64,000 bases of DNA from the NCBI RefSeq assembly GCF_001429765.1, contig NZ_LMJB01000008.1, positions 312,835 through 376,834 of the forward strand, read 5' to 3'. The DNA is from Flavobacterium sp. Root901. GTDB lineage: Bacteria; Bacteroidota; Bacteroidia; Flavobacteriales; Flavobacteriaceae. Below the pieces are notes generated by a model. The model saw nothing but the letters and a program-made list of their open reading frames with translations. It made no database searches and was not told where the DNA came from. Both the position numbers and the translations under genes were made by a program. This document shows, one piece after another, positions 33,083 to 41,193 of the stretch (position 1 is the stretch's first letter; each line of letters opens with the position of its first letter).

Positions 33083-33958
33083 ATGTTTCGTCAATATTTT
33101 AAATTTACAAGCCAGCAAAAAACGGGTATTTTTTTACTTTTTGCCATAATAATTACATTGCAGTTTATTTATTTTTTTGTCGATTTTAACCAGTATGAAA
33201 AAACTTTTCCTGAAGAGGAAAAATGGTTATCCTTACAAAAGGAAATAGATATGGCAAAAGAAGCCAAATATAATGCAAAGCAAAAGGTATATACTTTTAA
33301 TCCTAATTTCATAACTGATTATAAAGGATACAAACTCGGAATGTCTGTTGCTGAAATTGATCGTCTGCTGGCATTTCGAAAAGAAAACAAATATGTAAAC
33401 TCGCCAGAAGAATTTCAGAAGGTAACCCAAATTTCAGATTCATTATTACAGGTAATAGCGCCTTTGTTTAAATTTCCGGACTGGACACAAAATAATACTG
33501 GCTTCAAAACGCAAAAAAAAGAATATATCCAGAAAACATTTTCTAAAAAAGAAAATATAGTCATTGAAGATATAAACCAGGCAAGTCAGGAAGATTTAGT
33601 TGCAATATATGGCATTGGCGAAGCCTTGTCTTCAAGAATATTAAAACAAAAAGAAATTTTAGGAGGTTTTGTTTCAATGGAACAGCTGGAAGATGTTTGG
33701 GGACTTTCTCCGGAAGTTATAACGCAGCTCAACAGTCATTTTAAAGTTGTAATGCCGTCCGGTTTTAAGAAGATTGCTATAAACGACGCCTCGTTAAAAG
33801 AATTATCACAGTTTCCGTACTTTAAATATGCACTTGCAAAACAAATCATAACTTATAGAAGTATGAATGGAAATTTTAATAATATTGAGGATTTGTCAAA
33901 AATTAAAGGTTTTCCTGTTGAAAAAGCAAAAATAATTAGTTTATATTTGGAGTTCTAA
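33083..33958 (+). CDS. Helix-hairpin-helix protein with N-terminal membrane anchor
   Basis: 291 residues. One transmembrane helix at about 14-37 (KTGIFLLFAIIITLQFIYFF) is followed by helix-hairpin-helix repeats: EDINQASQEDLVAIYGIGEALSSRIL, then INDASLKELSQFPYFKYALAKQI and a final NIEDLSKIKGFPVEKA. The layout is like ComEA, the membrane DNA receptor of transformation, but longer; DNA binding is inferred. It lies 14 bases upstream of the acyl-CoA dehydrogenase gene, probably one transcript. Confidence 0.8.
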   Translation: MFRQYFKFTSQQKTGIFLLFAIIITLQFIYFFVDFNQYEKTFPEEEKWLSLQKEIDMAKEAKYNAKQKVYTFNPNFITDYKGYKLGMSVAEIDRLLAFRKENKYVNSPEEFQKVTQISDSLLQVIAPLFKFPDWTQNNTGFKTQKKEYIQKTFSKKENIVIEDINQASQEDLVAIYGIGEALSSRILKQKEILGGFVSMEQLEDVWGLSPEVITQLNSHFKVVMPSGFKKIAINDASLKELSQFPYFKYALAKQIITYRSMNGNFNNIEDLSKIKGFPVEKAKIISLYLEF

Positions 33959-33972
33959 AAAATTACTAACTA

Positions 33973-35115
33973 ATGAATTTTGAATATAACGAAATGCAGT
34001 CTATGATTGCTCAATCTATAAAAGACTTTGCAGAAAAAAATATAAAGCCACACATAATGGAGTGGGATGAAGCCCAGATTTTTCCAATAGACTTGTTTAA
34101 AAAGCTTGGAGAAATGGGGTTTATGGGAGTTTTAGTGCCTGAAGAATATGGAGGATCGGGATTAGGTTATCACGAATACATTACAGTTGTCGAGGAGATT
34201 TCAAAAGTAGATCCTTCAATAGGTTTGTCTGTTGCAGCGCATAATTCGCTTTGTACAAATCATATCCTGACATTTGGAAATGAAGAACAAAAGAAAAAGT
34301 TTTTGCCAAAATTGGCTACTGCTGAGTTCATTGGTGCGTGGGGCTTAACAGAACATAATACAGGTTCTGATGCAGGCGGAATGAATACAACTGCAGTTAA
34401 AGACGGAGATTTTTGGGTTATTAACGGAGCCAAAAACTTTATTACACATGCAATATCCGGAGATGTTGCGGTCGTAATTGTTAGAACTGGAGAAAAAGGA
34501 GATTCTAAAGGAATGACTGCGTTTGTTTTAGAGAAAGGAATGGCAGGATTTTCTTCGGGTAAAAAAGAAAATAAATTAGGGATGCGTGCCAGCGAAACTG
34601 CTGAATTAGTTTTTGATAATTGCCGCGTTCCCGACGCAAACAGATTAGGAGAAGTTGGTCAGGGATTTGTTCAGGCAATGAAAATTTTAGACGGAGGCCG
34701 AATTTCAATTGGCGCCCTGTCATTAGGAATTGCGAAAGGAGCTTACGAAGCCGCATTAAAATATTCAAAAGAAAGATATCAGTTTGGACAGCCGATAAGT
34801 AGTTTTCAGGGAATTTCATTTAAACTGGCGGACATGGCAACTGAAATCGAAGCTTCGGAATTATTATTGCATAAAGCAGCCTATTTAAAGCAGCAGCATA
34901 AGCCGGTAACTACTTCTGGGGCAATGGCAAAAATGTATGCTTCAGAAGCTTGTGTGAAAATTGCAAATGAAGCAGTTCAGATTCACGGTGGCTATGGGTA
35001 TACAAAAGATTTTCCGGTAGAAAAATTCTACAGAGATTCAAAATTATGTACAATTGGAGAAGGAACAACTGAAATTCAGAAACTGGTAATATCAAGAAAC
35101 TTGCTGAAAGAATAA
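33973..35115 (+). CDS. Acyl-CoA dehydrogenase
   Basis: 380 residues, the standard length. FAD enzyme making the trans-2 double bond in acyl-CoA, passing electrons to ETF. The FAD/substrate segments are WGLTEHNTGSDAGGM and WVINGAKNFITHA. The C-terminal domain contains QIHGGYGYTKDFPVEKFYRDSKLCTIGEGTTEIQ in pieces; the glutamate in IGEGTTE is the catalytic base position of short-chain and branched-chain enzymes. Chain-length preference is not visible. No other beta-oxidation gene is adjacent. Confidence 0.93.
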   Translation: MNFEYNEMQSMIAQSIKDFAEKNIKPHIMEWDEAQIFPIDLFKKLGEMGFMGVLVPEEYGGSGLGYHEYITVVEEISKVDPSIGLSVAAHNSLCTNHILTFGNEEQKKKFLPKLATAEFIGAWGLTEHNTGSDAGGMNTTAVKDGDFWVINGAKNFITHAISGDVAVVIVRTGEKGDSKGMTAFVLEKGMAGFSSGKKENKLGMRASETAELVFDNCRVPDANRLGEVGQGFVQAMKILDGGRISIGALSLGIAKGAYEAALKYSKERYQFGQPISSFQGISFKLADMATEIEASELLLHKAAYLKQQHKPVTTSGAMAKMYASEACVKIANEAVQIHGGYGYTKDFPVEKFYRDSKLCTIGEGTTEIQKLVISRNLLKE

Positions 35116-35211
35116 AGAGTAAAGAGTGCTGCTAAAATCTATTTTCTTTACTCTATATTCTATTCTATAAAAAAATCCAGAATTTATAATTCATATTTAA
35201 TAATTAATTTT

Positions 35212-35219
35212 TACATTTG
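35212..35219 (+). promoter_or_regulatory. -7 promoter element for rpsU
   Basis: TACATTTG, with a TTC rather than TTG at the -33 position. The leader RNA would be about 23 bases and consist essentially of the Shine-Dalgarno and spacer. Confidence 0.5.
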
Positions 35220-35232
35220 CAGCCTTAACGAG

Positions 35233-35240
35233 AGGAGGTG
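35233..35240 (+). promoter_or_regulatory. Strong Shine-Dalgarno sequence of rpsU
   Basis: AGGAGGTG, complementary to eight bases of the 16S rRNA 3' end (CACCUCCU), eight bases before the ATG. I noticed no comparable site before the other genes in the window. In Bacteroidetes ribosomes bS21, with bS18 and bS6, hides the anti-Shine-Dalgarno, so this site can act as a sensor for ribosomes lacking bS21. Confidence 0.85.
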
Positions 35241-35248
35241 TCTATATT

Positions 35249-35443
35249 ATGTTAATTATACCAATTAAAGACGGAGAAAATATCGATAGAGCATTAAAGC
35301 GCTATAAAAGAAAATTTGATAAAACAGGAACTGTTCGTCAATTAAGAGCACGTACTGCTTTTATTAAGCCTTCTGTTGTAAAAAGAGCTCAAATTCAAAA
35401 AGCTGCTTACATCCAAACTTTGAAAGATAGTTTAGAAAGTTAG
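35249..35443 (+). CDS. rpsU: Small ribosomal subunit protein bS21
   Basis: 64 residues, basic. Family pattern: DGENIDRALKRYKRKFDKTG followed by RQLRARTAFIKPSVVKRAQ. Part of the small-subunit platform near the 3' end of 16S rRNA. In Flavobacterium this protein helps block the anti-Shine-Dalgarno; the strong site before its own start suggests autoregulation, with bS21-free ribosomes preferring this mRNA. Own promoter and terminator make it a single-gene unit. Confidence 0.96.
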   Translation: MLIIPIKDGENIDRALKRYKRKFDKTGTVRQLRARTAFIKPSVVKRAQIQKAAYIQTLKDSLES

Positions 35444-35466
35444 TATTTCGCTTTTCAAAAATAATT

Positions 35467-35515
35467 ACCGTTAGTCATCAAAAAGTTTTAACTTTGATGC
35501 TAACGGTTTTTTTAT
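35467..35515 (+). terminator. rpsU terminator
   Basis: ACCGTTAG-T-CATCAAA ... TTTGATG-CTAACGGT followed by TTTTTTT. Confidence 0.88.
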
Positions 35516-35573
35516 TTTAAAACTTTCTGGTGATTTATATAATATAGGTATAGATCGAAAAAAAACTTTTCTG

Positions 35574-36467
35574 ATGGAATCAAACAAAGAAGCATTTCGT
35601 AATTATTTACAATTGGAAAAAAAGTACTCTCCCCATACAGTGAATGCTTATTTAAATGATATTTCCTTTTTTGAGGAATTTAACAGATCTCATTTTGAAG
35701 AAGAAGGAATTGAAAATGTTAGTTACAGTCAAATCAGGAGCTGGATTGTTTCTTTGGCAGATCAGCAGATTTCTAATGTTTCAATAAATCGAAAAATAGC
35801 TTCCTTAAAAGCCTTTTATAAATTTCTTTTGAAGATTAAATATATAGAGGTAAATCCAATGCTTAAGCATAAAGCGCTGAAAACTCCTAAAATTATCCAG
35901 ATTCCGTTTTCTGAAAAAGAAGTTAATGATTTAATGTCAGGAGTAGATTCTCCTGTGGGATTTGAAGAAATAAGGGATAAACTTATTGTAGATCTTTTTT
36001 ATACAACAGGAATGCGTCGGGCAGAACTGATAGGGTTGCTGGTAAAGAATGTTGATTTGTCTTCAAAGGTTATTAAAGTTTTAGGGAAGAGAAATAAAGA
36101 GCGGATTATTCCGCTTCTGCCAATTGTTGCAGATGAAATTAATTTGTATTTAAAAGAAAGACTGGAGGTTGAGGAAATCATAGATTCGGATTATTTTTTT
36201 ATTTCGAAAAAAGGGTTAAAATTGAGTGAATCGTTTGTGTATCGATTAATAAATTGTTACTTTAGTAGGGTCTCTGAAAAAGTAAAAAAAAGTCCTCACG
36301 TGCTTCGGCATACGTTTGCGACTCATTTATTGAATAACGGGGCAGATTTAAATTCAGTTAAGGAATTATTAGGACATTCGAGTTTGGCATCTACACAGGT
36401 TTATACTCATAATAGTTTAGCAGAACTTAAAAAAGTTTATTCAGATGCTCATCCGAGAAACAAATAA
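35574..36467 (+). CDS. Tyrosine recombinase, XerC/XerD type
   Basis: 297 residues, normal Xer length. N-terminal SAM-like DNA-binding domain (about 5-90, LEKKYSPHTVNAYLNDI) and a catalytic domain with R148 (TTGMRRAEL), K172 region (LGKRNKER), H242 and R245 (PHVLRHTFATHLLNNGADL), H268 (LLGHSS) and the nucleophile Y277 (VYTH). Predicted resolution of chromosome dimers at dif. It is a core gene beside hpf, with no attachment site or cargo around, so it is not taken as a mobile-element integrase. Whether XerC or XerD cannot be decided alone. Confidence 0.9.
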   Translation: MESNKEAFRNYLQLEKKYSPHTVNAYLNDISFFEEFNRSHFEEEGIENVSYSQIRSWIVSLADQQISNVSINRKIASLKAFYKFLLKIKYIEVNPMLKHKALKTPKIIQIPFSEKEVNDLMSGVDSPVGFEEIRDKLIVDLFYTTGMRRAELIGLLVKNVDLSSKVIKVLGKRNKERIIPLLPIVADEINLYLKERLEVEEIIDSDYFFISKKGLKLSESFVYRLINCYFSRVSEKVKKSPHVLRHTFATHLLNNGADLNSVKELLGHSSLASTQVYTHNSLAELKKVYSDAHPRNK

Positions 36468-36501
36468 TAATTCTGAAATGTTTAACCCTAAAATTATTAT
36501 T

Positions 36502-36804
36502 ATGAAGGTAGATGTTCATGCAGTTAACTTTACTGTCGACAGAAAATTGGTGGATTTTATTCAGGAAAGAATGGATAAGCTGGAAAAGTATTACGACCGA
36601 GTTGTTTCGGCTGATGTTTTTTTGAAAGTTGAAAGAACGAGTGATAAGGAGAATAAGGCGGTAGAGATTAAGATTAATGTTCCGGGAGATGAATTTTTGG
36701 TTAAAAAACAATGTAAATCCTTTGAAGAAGCGGTTGAGCTTTCAGCAGAATCTTTAGAGCGTTTACTGGTAAAAAGGAAAGAAAAAATCAGAGCACATAT
36801 TTAA
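36502..36804 (+). CDS. hpf: Ribosome hibernation promoting factor / RaiA (short form)
   Basis: 100 residues from MKVDVHAVNF; an in-frame upstream ATG at 36445 lies inside the recombinase gene and is unlikely. Binds the 30S decoding region and inactivates ribosomes in slow growth. VDRKLVDFIQERMDKLEKYYD and the basic C-terminus VKRKEKIRAHI fit the family. It is a short HPF lacking the long-form C-terminal dimer domain. It lies 34 bases after the Xer gene, likely co-transcribed, and just before the tRNA-tuf block. Confidence 0.92.
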   Translation: MKVDVHAVNFTVDRKLVDFIQERMDKLEKYYDRVVSADVFLKVERTSDKENKAVEIKINVPGDEFLVKKQCKSFEEAVELSAESLERLLVKRKEKIRAHI

Positions 36805-36828
36805 TTGAAATTTTTTTTAAAAAATGTT

Positions 36829-36857
36829 TTGATTCAAAGATAAAATAGCTACATTTG
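36829..36857 (+). promoter_or_regulatory. Bacteroidetes-type promoter for the tRNA-tuf block
   Basis: TTG, 18 bases, TACATTTG; the first tRNA begins 38 bases after the -7 box. Confidence 0.65.
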
Positions 36858-36894
36858 CAGTCCGTTAGAAATAGCGGACTTTTTTAATGTAATC

Positions 36895-36968
36895 GCCGAT
36901 GTAGCTCAGCTGGCTAGAGCAGCTGATTTGTAATCAGCAGGTCGTGGGTTCGAGTCCCTCTATCGGCT
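36895..36968 (+). tRNA. tRNA-Thr (anticodon TGT)
   Basis: Acceptor GCCGATG pairs with TATCGGC (one G-T); anticodon stem GCTGA/TCAGC with loop TTTGTAA gives TGT. T arm GTGGGTTCGAGTCCCTC. CCA is not encoded in full. Confidence 0.95.
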
Positions 36969-37029
36969 CAAAAATATTTCAAATGCGATTTGAAATTGTT
37001 CTTTTAAAGTATTGAAAATTAAAGAATTA

Positions 37030-37110
37030 GGGGAGATACTCAAGCGGCCAACGAGGGCAGACTGTAAATCTGCTGTGAAAACTTCGCAGGTTCGAATCCT
37101 GCTCTCCCCA
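37030..37110 (+). tRNA. tRNA-Tyr (anticodon GTA)
   Basis: Acceptor GGGGAGA pairs with TCTCCCC; anticodon loop CTGTAAA gives GTA; long variable arm typical of bacterial tRNA-Tyr; T arm GCAGGTTCGAATCCTGC. Confidence 0.95.
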
Positions 37111-37120
37111 CAAAAAAAAG

Positions 37121-37184
37121 GTTTAGATTTAGAATTGTAGTTTTAGATTTTGTTAAAATCTGAAATCAAAAATCAAAAACTAGA
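37121..37184. repeat. Inverted period-7 repeats between tRNA-Tyr and tRNA-Thr
   Basis: The first half reads as TCTAAAA-type heptamers on the minus strand, the second half as AAAATCT/GAAATCA/AAAATCA on the plus strand, meeting in TTTAGATTTTGTTAAAATCTGA. It occupies the place where many genomes carry tRNA-Gly. Confidence 0.55.
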
Positions 37185-37191
37185 ACTCTCT

Positions 37192-37263
37192 GCCGGTGTA
37201 GCTCAGGGGTAGAGTGCTTCCTTGGTAAGGAAGAGGTCTCGGGTTCAAATCCCGACATTGGCT
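37192..37263 (+). tRNA. tRNA-Thr (anticodon GGT)
   Basis: Acceptor GCCGGTG pairs with CATTGGC (two G-T pairs); anticodon stem CTTCC/GGAAG with loop TTGGTAA gives GGT; T arm CGGGTTCAAATCCCG. Confidence 0.93.
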
Positions 37264-37318
37264 CAAGTAAGTAGGAAATTGAAAATTAATATATAACTAA
37301 GATTAAAAATTAAGTAAA

Positions 37319-38506
37319 ATGGCAAAGGAGAATTTTAATCGTTCCAAACCGCACTTAAACATAGGTACAATTGGACACGTAGATCACGGAAAAACTACAT
37401 TAACTGCTGCAATTACAAAAGTATTGTCAGATGCTGGTTACTGTCAAGCAAAATCGTTTGATCAAATCGATAACGCTCCAGAGGAGAAAGAAAGAGGTAT
37501 TACTATTAATACATCACACGTAGAGTATGAAACTGCTAACCGTCACTACGCTCACGTTGACTGTCCTGGTCACGCGGATTACGTAAAGAACATGGTTACT
37601 GGAGCTGCTCAAATGGACGGAGCTATCTTAGTAGTTGCTGCTACAGATGGTCCAATGCCACAAACTCGTGAGCACATCCTTTTAGGACGTCAGGTTGGTA
37701 TTCCAAGAATCGTTGTTTTCATGAACAAAGTGGATATGGTTGATGATGCTGAGTTATTAGAGCTTGTTGAAATGGAAATTAGAGATTTATTATCTTTCTA
37801 CGAATATGATGGAGATAATGGTCCTGTAGTTCAAGGTTCTGCTTTAGGAGGATTAAACAATGATCCTGCTTGGGTTCCTAAAATTATTGAATTAATGGAA
37901 GCTGTTGATGCTTGGATCGAAGAGCCAGTGCGTGACGTAGCTAAACCATTCTTGATGCCGGTTGAGGACGTATTTACAATTACAGGTCGTGGAACTGTTG
38001 CTACAGGTCGTATCGAAACTGGAGTTGCTAACACTGGAGATCCTGTTGAAATCATTGGTATGGGAGCTGAGAAATTAACTTCTACTATTACAGGAGTTGA
38101 GATGTTCCGTAAAATCCTTGATAGAGGTGAAGCTGGAGATAACGTAGGTTTATTGTTAAGAGGTATTGATAAAGCTGATATCAAAAGAGGTATGGTTATT
38201 ATTAAGCCAGGTTCAGTAAAACCACACGCTAAATTCAAAGCTGAGGTTTATATCTTGAAAAAAGAAGAAGGTGGACGTCACACTCCATTCCACAATAACT
38301 ACCGTCCACAGTTCTACGTACGTACAACTGACGTAACAGGAGTTATTTCTTTACCAGCAGGTGTAGAGATGGTAATGCCAGGTGATAACTTAACTATTGA
38401 AGTTGCTTTATTAAGCCCAATTGCTATGAACGTAGGTTTACGTTTCGCTATCCGTGAAGGTGGTAGAACAGTAGGTGCTGGACAAGTTACTGAAATCGTA
38501 GAGTAA
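37319..38506 (+). CDS. tuf: Elongation factor Tu
   Basis: 395 residues. GTPase that carries aminoacyl-tRNA to the ribosome. G1 GHVDHGKTTLT, G3 DCPGHADY, G4 NKVDMVDD and G5 SAL are intact, followed by domains II and III ending TVGAGQVTEIVE. It lies 55 bases after tRNA-Thr(GGT), as in the tufB arrangement, and is closed by its own terminator. Codon use is clearly that of a highly expressed gene. Confidence 0.99.
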   Translation: MAKENFNRSKPHLNIGTIGHVDHGKTTLTAAITKVLSDAGYCQAKSFDQIDNAPEEKERGITINTSHVEYETANRHYAHVDCPGHADYVKNMVTGAAQMDGAILVVAATDGPMPQTREHILLGRQVGIPRIVVFMNKVDMVDDAELLELVEMEIRDLLSFYEYDGDNGPVVQGSALGGLNNDPAWVPKIIELMEAVDAWIEEPVRDVAKPFLMPVEDVFTITGRGTVATGRIETGVANTGDPVEIIGMGAEKLTSTITGVEMFRKILDRGEAGDNVGLLLRGIDKADIKRGMVIIKPGSVKPHAKFKAEVYILKKEEGGRHTPFHNNYRPQFYVRTTDVTGVISLPAGVEMVMPGDNLTIEVALLSPIAMNVGLRFAIREGGRTVGAGQVTEIVE

Positions 38507-38524
38507 TCTATTATAATAAAAAGA

Positions 38525-38562
38525 AAAAGCCAGTTGATTTTCTTATGAAATCACTGGCTTTT
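38525..38562 (+). terminator. tuf terminator
   Basis: AAAAGCCAGTTGATTT ... AAATCACTGGCTTTT, directly before tRNA-Trp. The T-tail is short, so partial read-through into tRNA-Trp and secE is possible. Confidence 0.75.
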
Positions 38563-38566
38563 AATT

Positions 38567-38637
38567 ACGGGCGTAGTTCAAGGGTAGAATAGCGGTCTCC
38601 AAAACCGTTGATGGGGGTTCGAATCCCTCCGCCCGTG
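38567..38637 (+). tRNA. tRNA-Trp (anticodon CCA)
   Basis: Acceptor ACGGGCG pairs with CGCCCGT; anticodon loop CTCCAAA gives CCA; T arm GGGGGTTCGAATCCCTC. Sits between tuf and secE, the usual position in many bacteria. Confidence 0.95.
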
Positions 38638-38655
38638 CAATAAAAAATATATCAA

Positions 38656-38853
38656 ATGACAAAAGTTACTAATTATTTATCAGAGGCTTTCGAGGAATTA
38701 AAGTCAAATGTTACTTGGCCTGCTTGGGCTGAAGTTCAAAAATTGACAATTGTTGTGGCTGTATTTTCGATTCTGTTCGCTTTGGCAACTTGGGGAGTAG
38801 ACGAATTTTTTGCAAAAGCTTTGGCTGGATTTTTTAACTGGTTAAAAGGATAA
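38656..38853 (+). CDS. secE: Preprotein translocase subunit SecE
   Basis: 65 residues, the short one-helix type. Amphipathic N-terminal helix FEELKSNVTWPAWAEVQKLT then one transmembrane helix (IVVAVFSILFALATWGVDEFF). Partner of SecY in the inner-membrane protein channel. nusG follows ten bases later. Confidence 0.95.
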   Translation: MTKVTNYLSEAFEELKSNVTWPAWAEVQKLTIVVAVFSILFALATWGVDEFFAKALAGFFNWLKG

Positions 38854-38863
38854 TTTTTTTGTG

Positions 38864-39415
38864 ATGGCAGATAATAATGTGAAAAAATGGTATGTAGTTA
38901 GAGCTGTAAGCGGCCAGGAAAATAAGGTAAAAGCTTACATCGAAACTGAGATTGCCAGATTAGGTATGGGTGATTATGTTTCCCAGGTTTTGGTGCCTAC
39001 AGAAAAAGTAGTTACTGTAAAAGAAGGGAAAAAAATGTCTAAGGATAAAGTTTATTTCCCTGGATATGTTATGATTGAAGCCAACTTAGTTGGTGAGATA
39101 CCTCATATTATTAAATCTGTTACAAGTGTAATTGGTTTCTTGGGTGAAATTAAAGGCGGAGAACCTGTTCCTTTAAGGCTGTCTGAAGTAAACCGTATGT
39201 TAGGTAAAGTGGATGAGTTGGCTGTAAATACAGATACTCGTGCTATTCCTTTCACTTTAGGTGAAACGGTAAAAGTGATCGATGGTCCTTTTAATGGTTT
39301 TAACGGTACGGTTGAAAAAATCAATGAAGAAAAGCGTAAACTTGAAGTTATGGTTAAAATTTTCGGAAGAAAAACACCATTGGAATTGAGTTTTATGCAA
39401 GTAGAAAAAGTATAA
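38864..39415 (+). CDS. nusG: Transcription termination/antitermination protein NusG
   Basis: 183 residues from MADNNVKKWYVVRAVSGQE; a GTG codon directly before the ATG is not needed. NGN domain about 8-115 (PGYVMIEANL), KOW domain at the C-terminus (GETVKVIDGPFNGFNGTVEKI). Links RNA polymerase with Rho or the ribosome. Part of the secE-nusG-rplK operon. Confidence 0.97.
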   Translation: MADNNVKKWYVVRAVSGQENKVKAYIETEIARLGMGDYVSQVLVPTEKVVTVKEGKKMSKDKVYFPGYVMIEANLVGEIPHIIKSVTSVIGFLGEIKGGEPVPLRLSEVNRMLGKVDELAVNTDTRAIPFTLGETVKVIDGPFNGFNGTVEKINEEKRKLEVMVKIFGRKTPLELSFMQVEKV

Positions 39416-39481
39416 TTTTTTGTTACACTATAATAACCATTGTAATCGCTTCCATTGATTGCAGTGTTAAATTTTTTAAAA
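39416..39481 (+). promoter_or_regulatory. Hairpin in the rplK leader
   Basis: CACT(39426-39429) and CAGTG (about 39462-39466) can close a stem around TGTAATC / GATTGCA, just before rplK. It could be a ribosomal-protein binding site, as L1 sites lie in this position in other bacteria, but no known consensus was matched. Confidence 0.25.
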
Positions 39482-39919
39482 ATGGCTAAAGAAATTAGTA
39501 AGGTAGTTAAACTACAAGTTAAGGGAGGTGCTGCGAATCCGTCGCCACCGGTTGGACCTGCTTTAGGAGCTGCTGGGGTTAATATCATGGAGTTTTGTAA
39601 GCAATTTAATGCTAGAACTCAGGATAAACCTGGCAAAATTTGTCCAGTGCAAATCACTGTGTACAAAGACAAATCATTCGATTTTGTTGTTAAGACTCCT
39701 CCAGCAGCAGTTCAGTTAATGGAAGCTGCAAAGCTAAAATCTGGTTCTGGTGAGCCTAATCGTAAAAAAGTAGCTAGCGTTACTTGGGAACAAATTAGAA
39801 CTATTGCTGAAGACAAAATGCCAGACTTAAACGCTTTCACAATTGAGAAAGCAATGAGTATGGTTGCTGGAACAGCTAGATCTATGGGTATAACTGTATC
39901 AGGAGATGCTCCTTTTTAA
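39482..39919 (+). CDS. rplK: Large ribosomal subunit protein uL11
   Basis: 145 residues from MAKEISKVVKLQ; an apparent start nine codons earlier is a TTG without support. Family marks GGAANPSPPVGPALGAAGVN and the C-terminal AGTARSMGITV. Part of the GTPase-associated centre with L10 and L7/L12, encoded just downstream. Confidence 0.98.
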   Translation: MAKEISKVVKLQVKGGAANPSPPVGPALGAAGVNIMEFCKQFNARTQDKPGKICPVQITVYKDKSFDFVVKTPPAAVQLMEAAKLKSGSGEPNRKKVASVTWEQIRTIAEDKMPDLNAFTIEKAMSMVAGTARSMGITVSGDAPF

Positions 39920-39932
39920 TTAAGAAAAAGAC

Positions 39933-40622
39933 ATGGCAAAATTAACAAAAAAGCAAAAAGAGGCTGCTTCAAAAATTGAAAAGAACAAATTATACTCTCT
40001 AAAAGATGCTGCGGCATTATTGAAAGTTGTTGCTTCTGCAAAATTTGATGAGTCTGTTGATATCGCAGTTCGTTTGGGTGTAGATCCAAGAAAAGCGAAT
40101 CAAATGGTAAGAGGTGTGGTAACTTTACCTCACGGAACAGGAAAGGATGTTAAAGTATTAGCATTGGTTACTCCGGATAAAGAGGCTGAAGCAAGAGAGG
40201 CTGGAGCAGATCATGTTGGTCTTGATGATTACTTACAAAAAATTAAAGACGGCTGGACTGATGTTGATGTTATCATCACTATGCCTGCTGTTATGGGTAA
40301 ATTAGGTCCATTAGGTCGTATTTTAGGACCTAGAGGTTTAATGCCAAACCCTAAAACAGGTACTGTAACTATGGATGTTGCAAAAGCTGTTCAAGAGGTT
40401 AAAGCTGGTAAAATTGACTTTAAAGTTGATAAAACTGGTATCGTTCACGCAGGAATTGGTAAAGTTTCTTTTGGAGCTGAGCAAATTGTTGACAACGCAC
40501 ACGAAATTATTCAAACATTAATAAAACTTAAACCAACTGCTGCTAAAGGTACATACATTAAAGGTATCCACCTTACAAGCACTATGAGTCCTGCGATTGC
40601 ATTAGACCCAAAAGCAGTATAA
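39933..40622 (+). CDS. rplA: Large ribosomal subunit protein uL1
   Basis: 229 residues. Stalk protein that binds 23S rRNA and in other bacteria represses its own operon. Signature GPLGRILGPRGLMPNPKTGTV is complete; C-terminus KGTYIKGIHLTSTMSPAI. Fourteen bases after rplK. Confidence 0.98.
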   Translation: MAKLTKKQKEAASKIEKNKLYSLKDAAALLKVVASAKFDESVDIAVRLGVDPRKANQMVRGVVTLPHGTGKDVKVLALVTPDKEAEAREAGADHVGLDDYLQKIKDGWTDVDVIITMPAVMGKLGPLGRILGPRGLMPNPKTGTVTMDVAKAVQEVKAGKIDFKVDKTGIVHAGIGKVSFGAEQIVDNAHEIIQTLIKLKPTAAKGTYIKGIHLTSTMSPAIALDPKAV

Positions 40623-40644
40623 TTGGTAGTTAAAAATTTTTAGT

Positions 40645-41148
40645 ATGACTAGAGAAGAAAAATCAATCGCGATTGAAAATTTAACTGCGCAGTTAGCTGG
40701 TACAAATATCATTTATGTATCTGATATTTCTGGTTTAAACGCAGAGACAACTTCAAACTTGCGTAGAGCTTGCTTCAAAGCAGGTATCAAATTAGAGGTT
40801 GTAAAGAACACTTTGCTTGCAAAAGCAATGGAAGCTTCTGCTAATGATTATGGTGATTTACCTACAGTTTTAAGTGGTAACAGTGCTATATTTATTTCTG
40901 ATGTTGCTAATGCACCTGGTAAAATTATCAAAGATTTCCGTAAGAAATCTGATAAACCAGTTTTAAAAGGAGCTTACATCAACTCTGAAGTATATATTGG
41001 AGACAACCAATTGGAAGCATTAGCTACAATTAAATCTAAAGAAGAGCTTATCGGAGAAATCATTGGATTATTACAATCTCCAGCTCAAAGAATTATTTCT
41101 GCTTTACAAAACAAATTCGCTGGCAGCGAAGAAGAAACTGAAGCATAA
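40645..41148 (+). CDS. rplJ: Large ribosomal subunit protein uL10
   Basis: 167 residues. Base of the L7/L12 stalk. N-terminal domain IEEL-like start REEKSIAIENLTAQLAG, then LRRACFKAGIKLEVVKNTLLAKA; the C-terminal helix (PAQRIISALQNKFAGSEEE) binds L7/L12 dimers. 23 bases after rplA; no L10 leader of the Gram-positive type was recognised. Confidence 0.97.
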   Translation: MTREEKSIAIENLTAQLAGTNIIYVSDISGLNAETTSNLRRACFKAGIKLEVVKNTLLAKAMEASANDYGDLPTVLSGNSAIFISDVANAPGKIIKDFRKKSDKPVLKGAYINSEVYIGDNQLEALATIKSKEELIGEIIGLLQSPAQRIISALQNKFAGSEEETEA

Positions 41149-41160
41149 TAATCAATGCAT

Positions 41161-41193
41161 GGAAGCTCGCTTCCTTGCTGCTTAATTAGCGCA
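41161..41193 (+). promoter_or_regulatory. Two small hairpins in the rplJ-rplL spacer
   Basis: GGAAG-CTCG-CTTCC (41161-41174) and TGCTGCT-TAATT-AGCGCA (41176-41193) lie in an otherwise AT-rich 92-base spacer. They may stabilise or process the mRNA and help the higher output of L7/L12 that is needed. No U-tract follows. Confidence 0.4.

Noticed and set aside
35574..36467. Xer-type recombinase as a mobile-element integrase
   Set aside because: Standard Xer length, core-gene surroundings (rpsU, hpf, tRNAs, tuf), no flanking repeats of the tRNA end and no cargo genes.
36895..37263. tRNA genes as integration site of an island
   Set aside because: The following genes are tuf and the secE-rpoC block in conserved order; no duplicated tRNA 3' end was seen.
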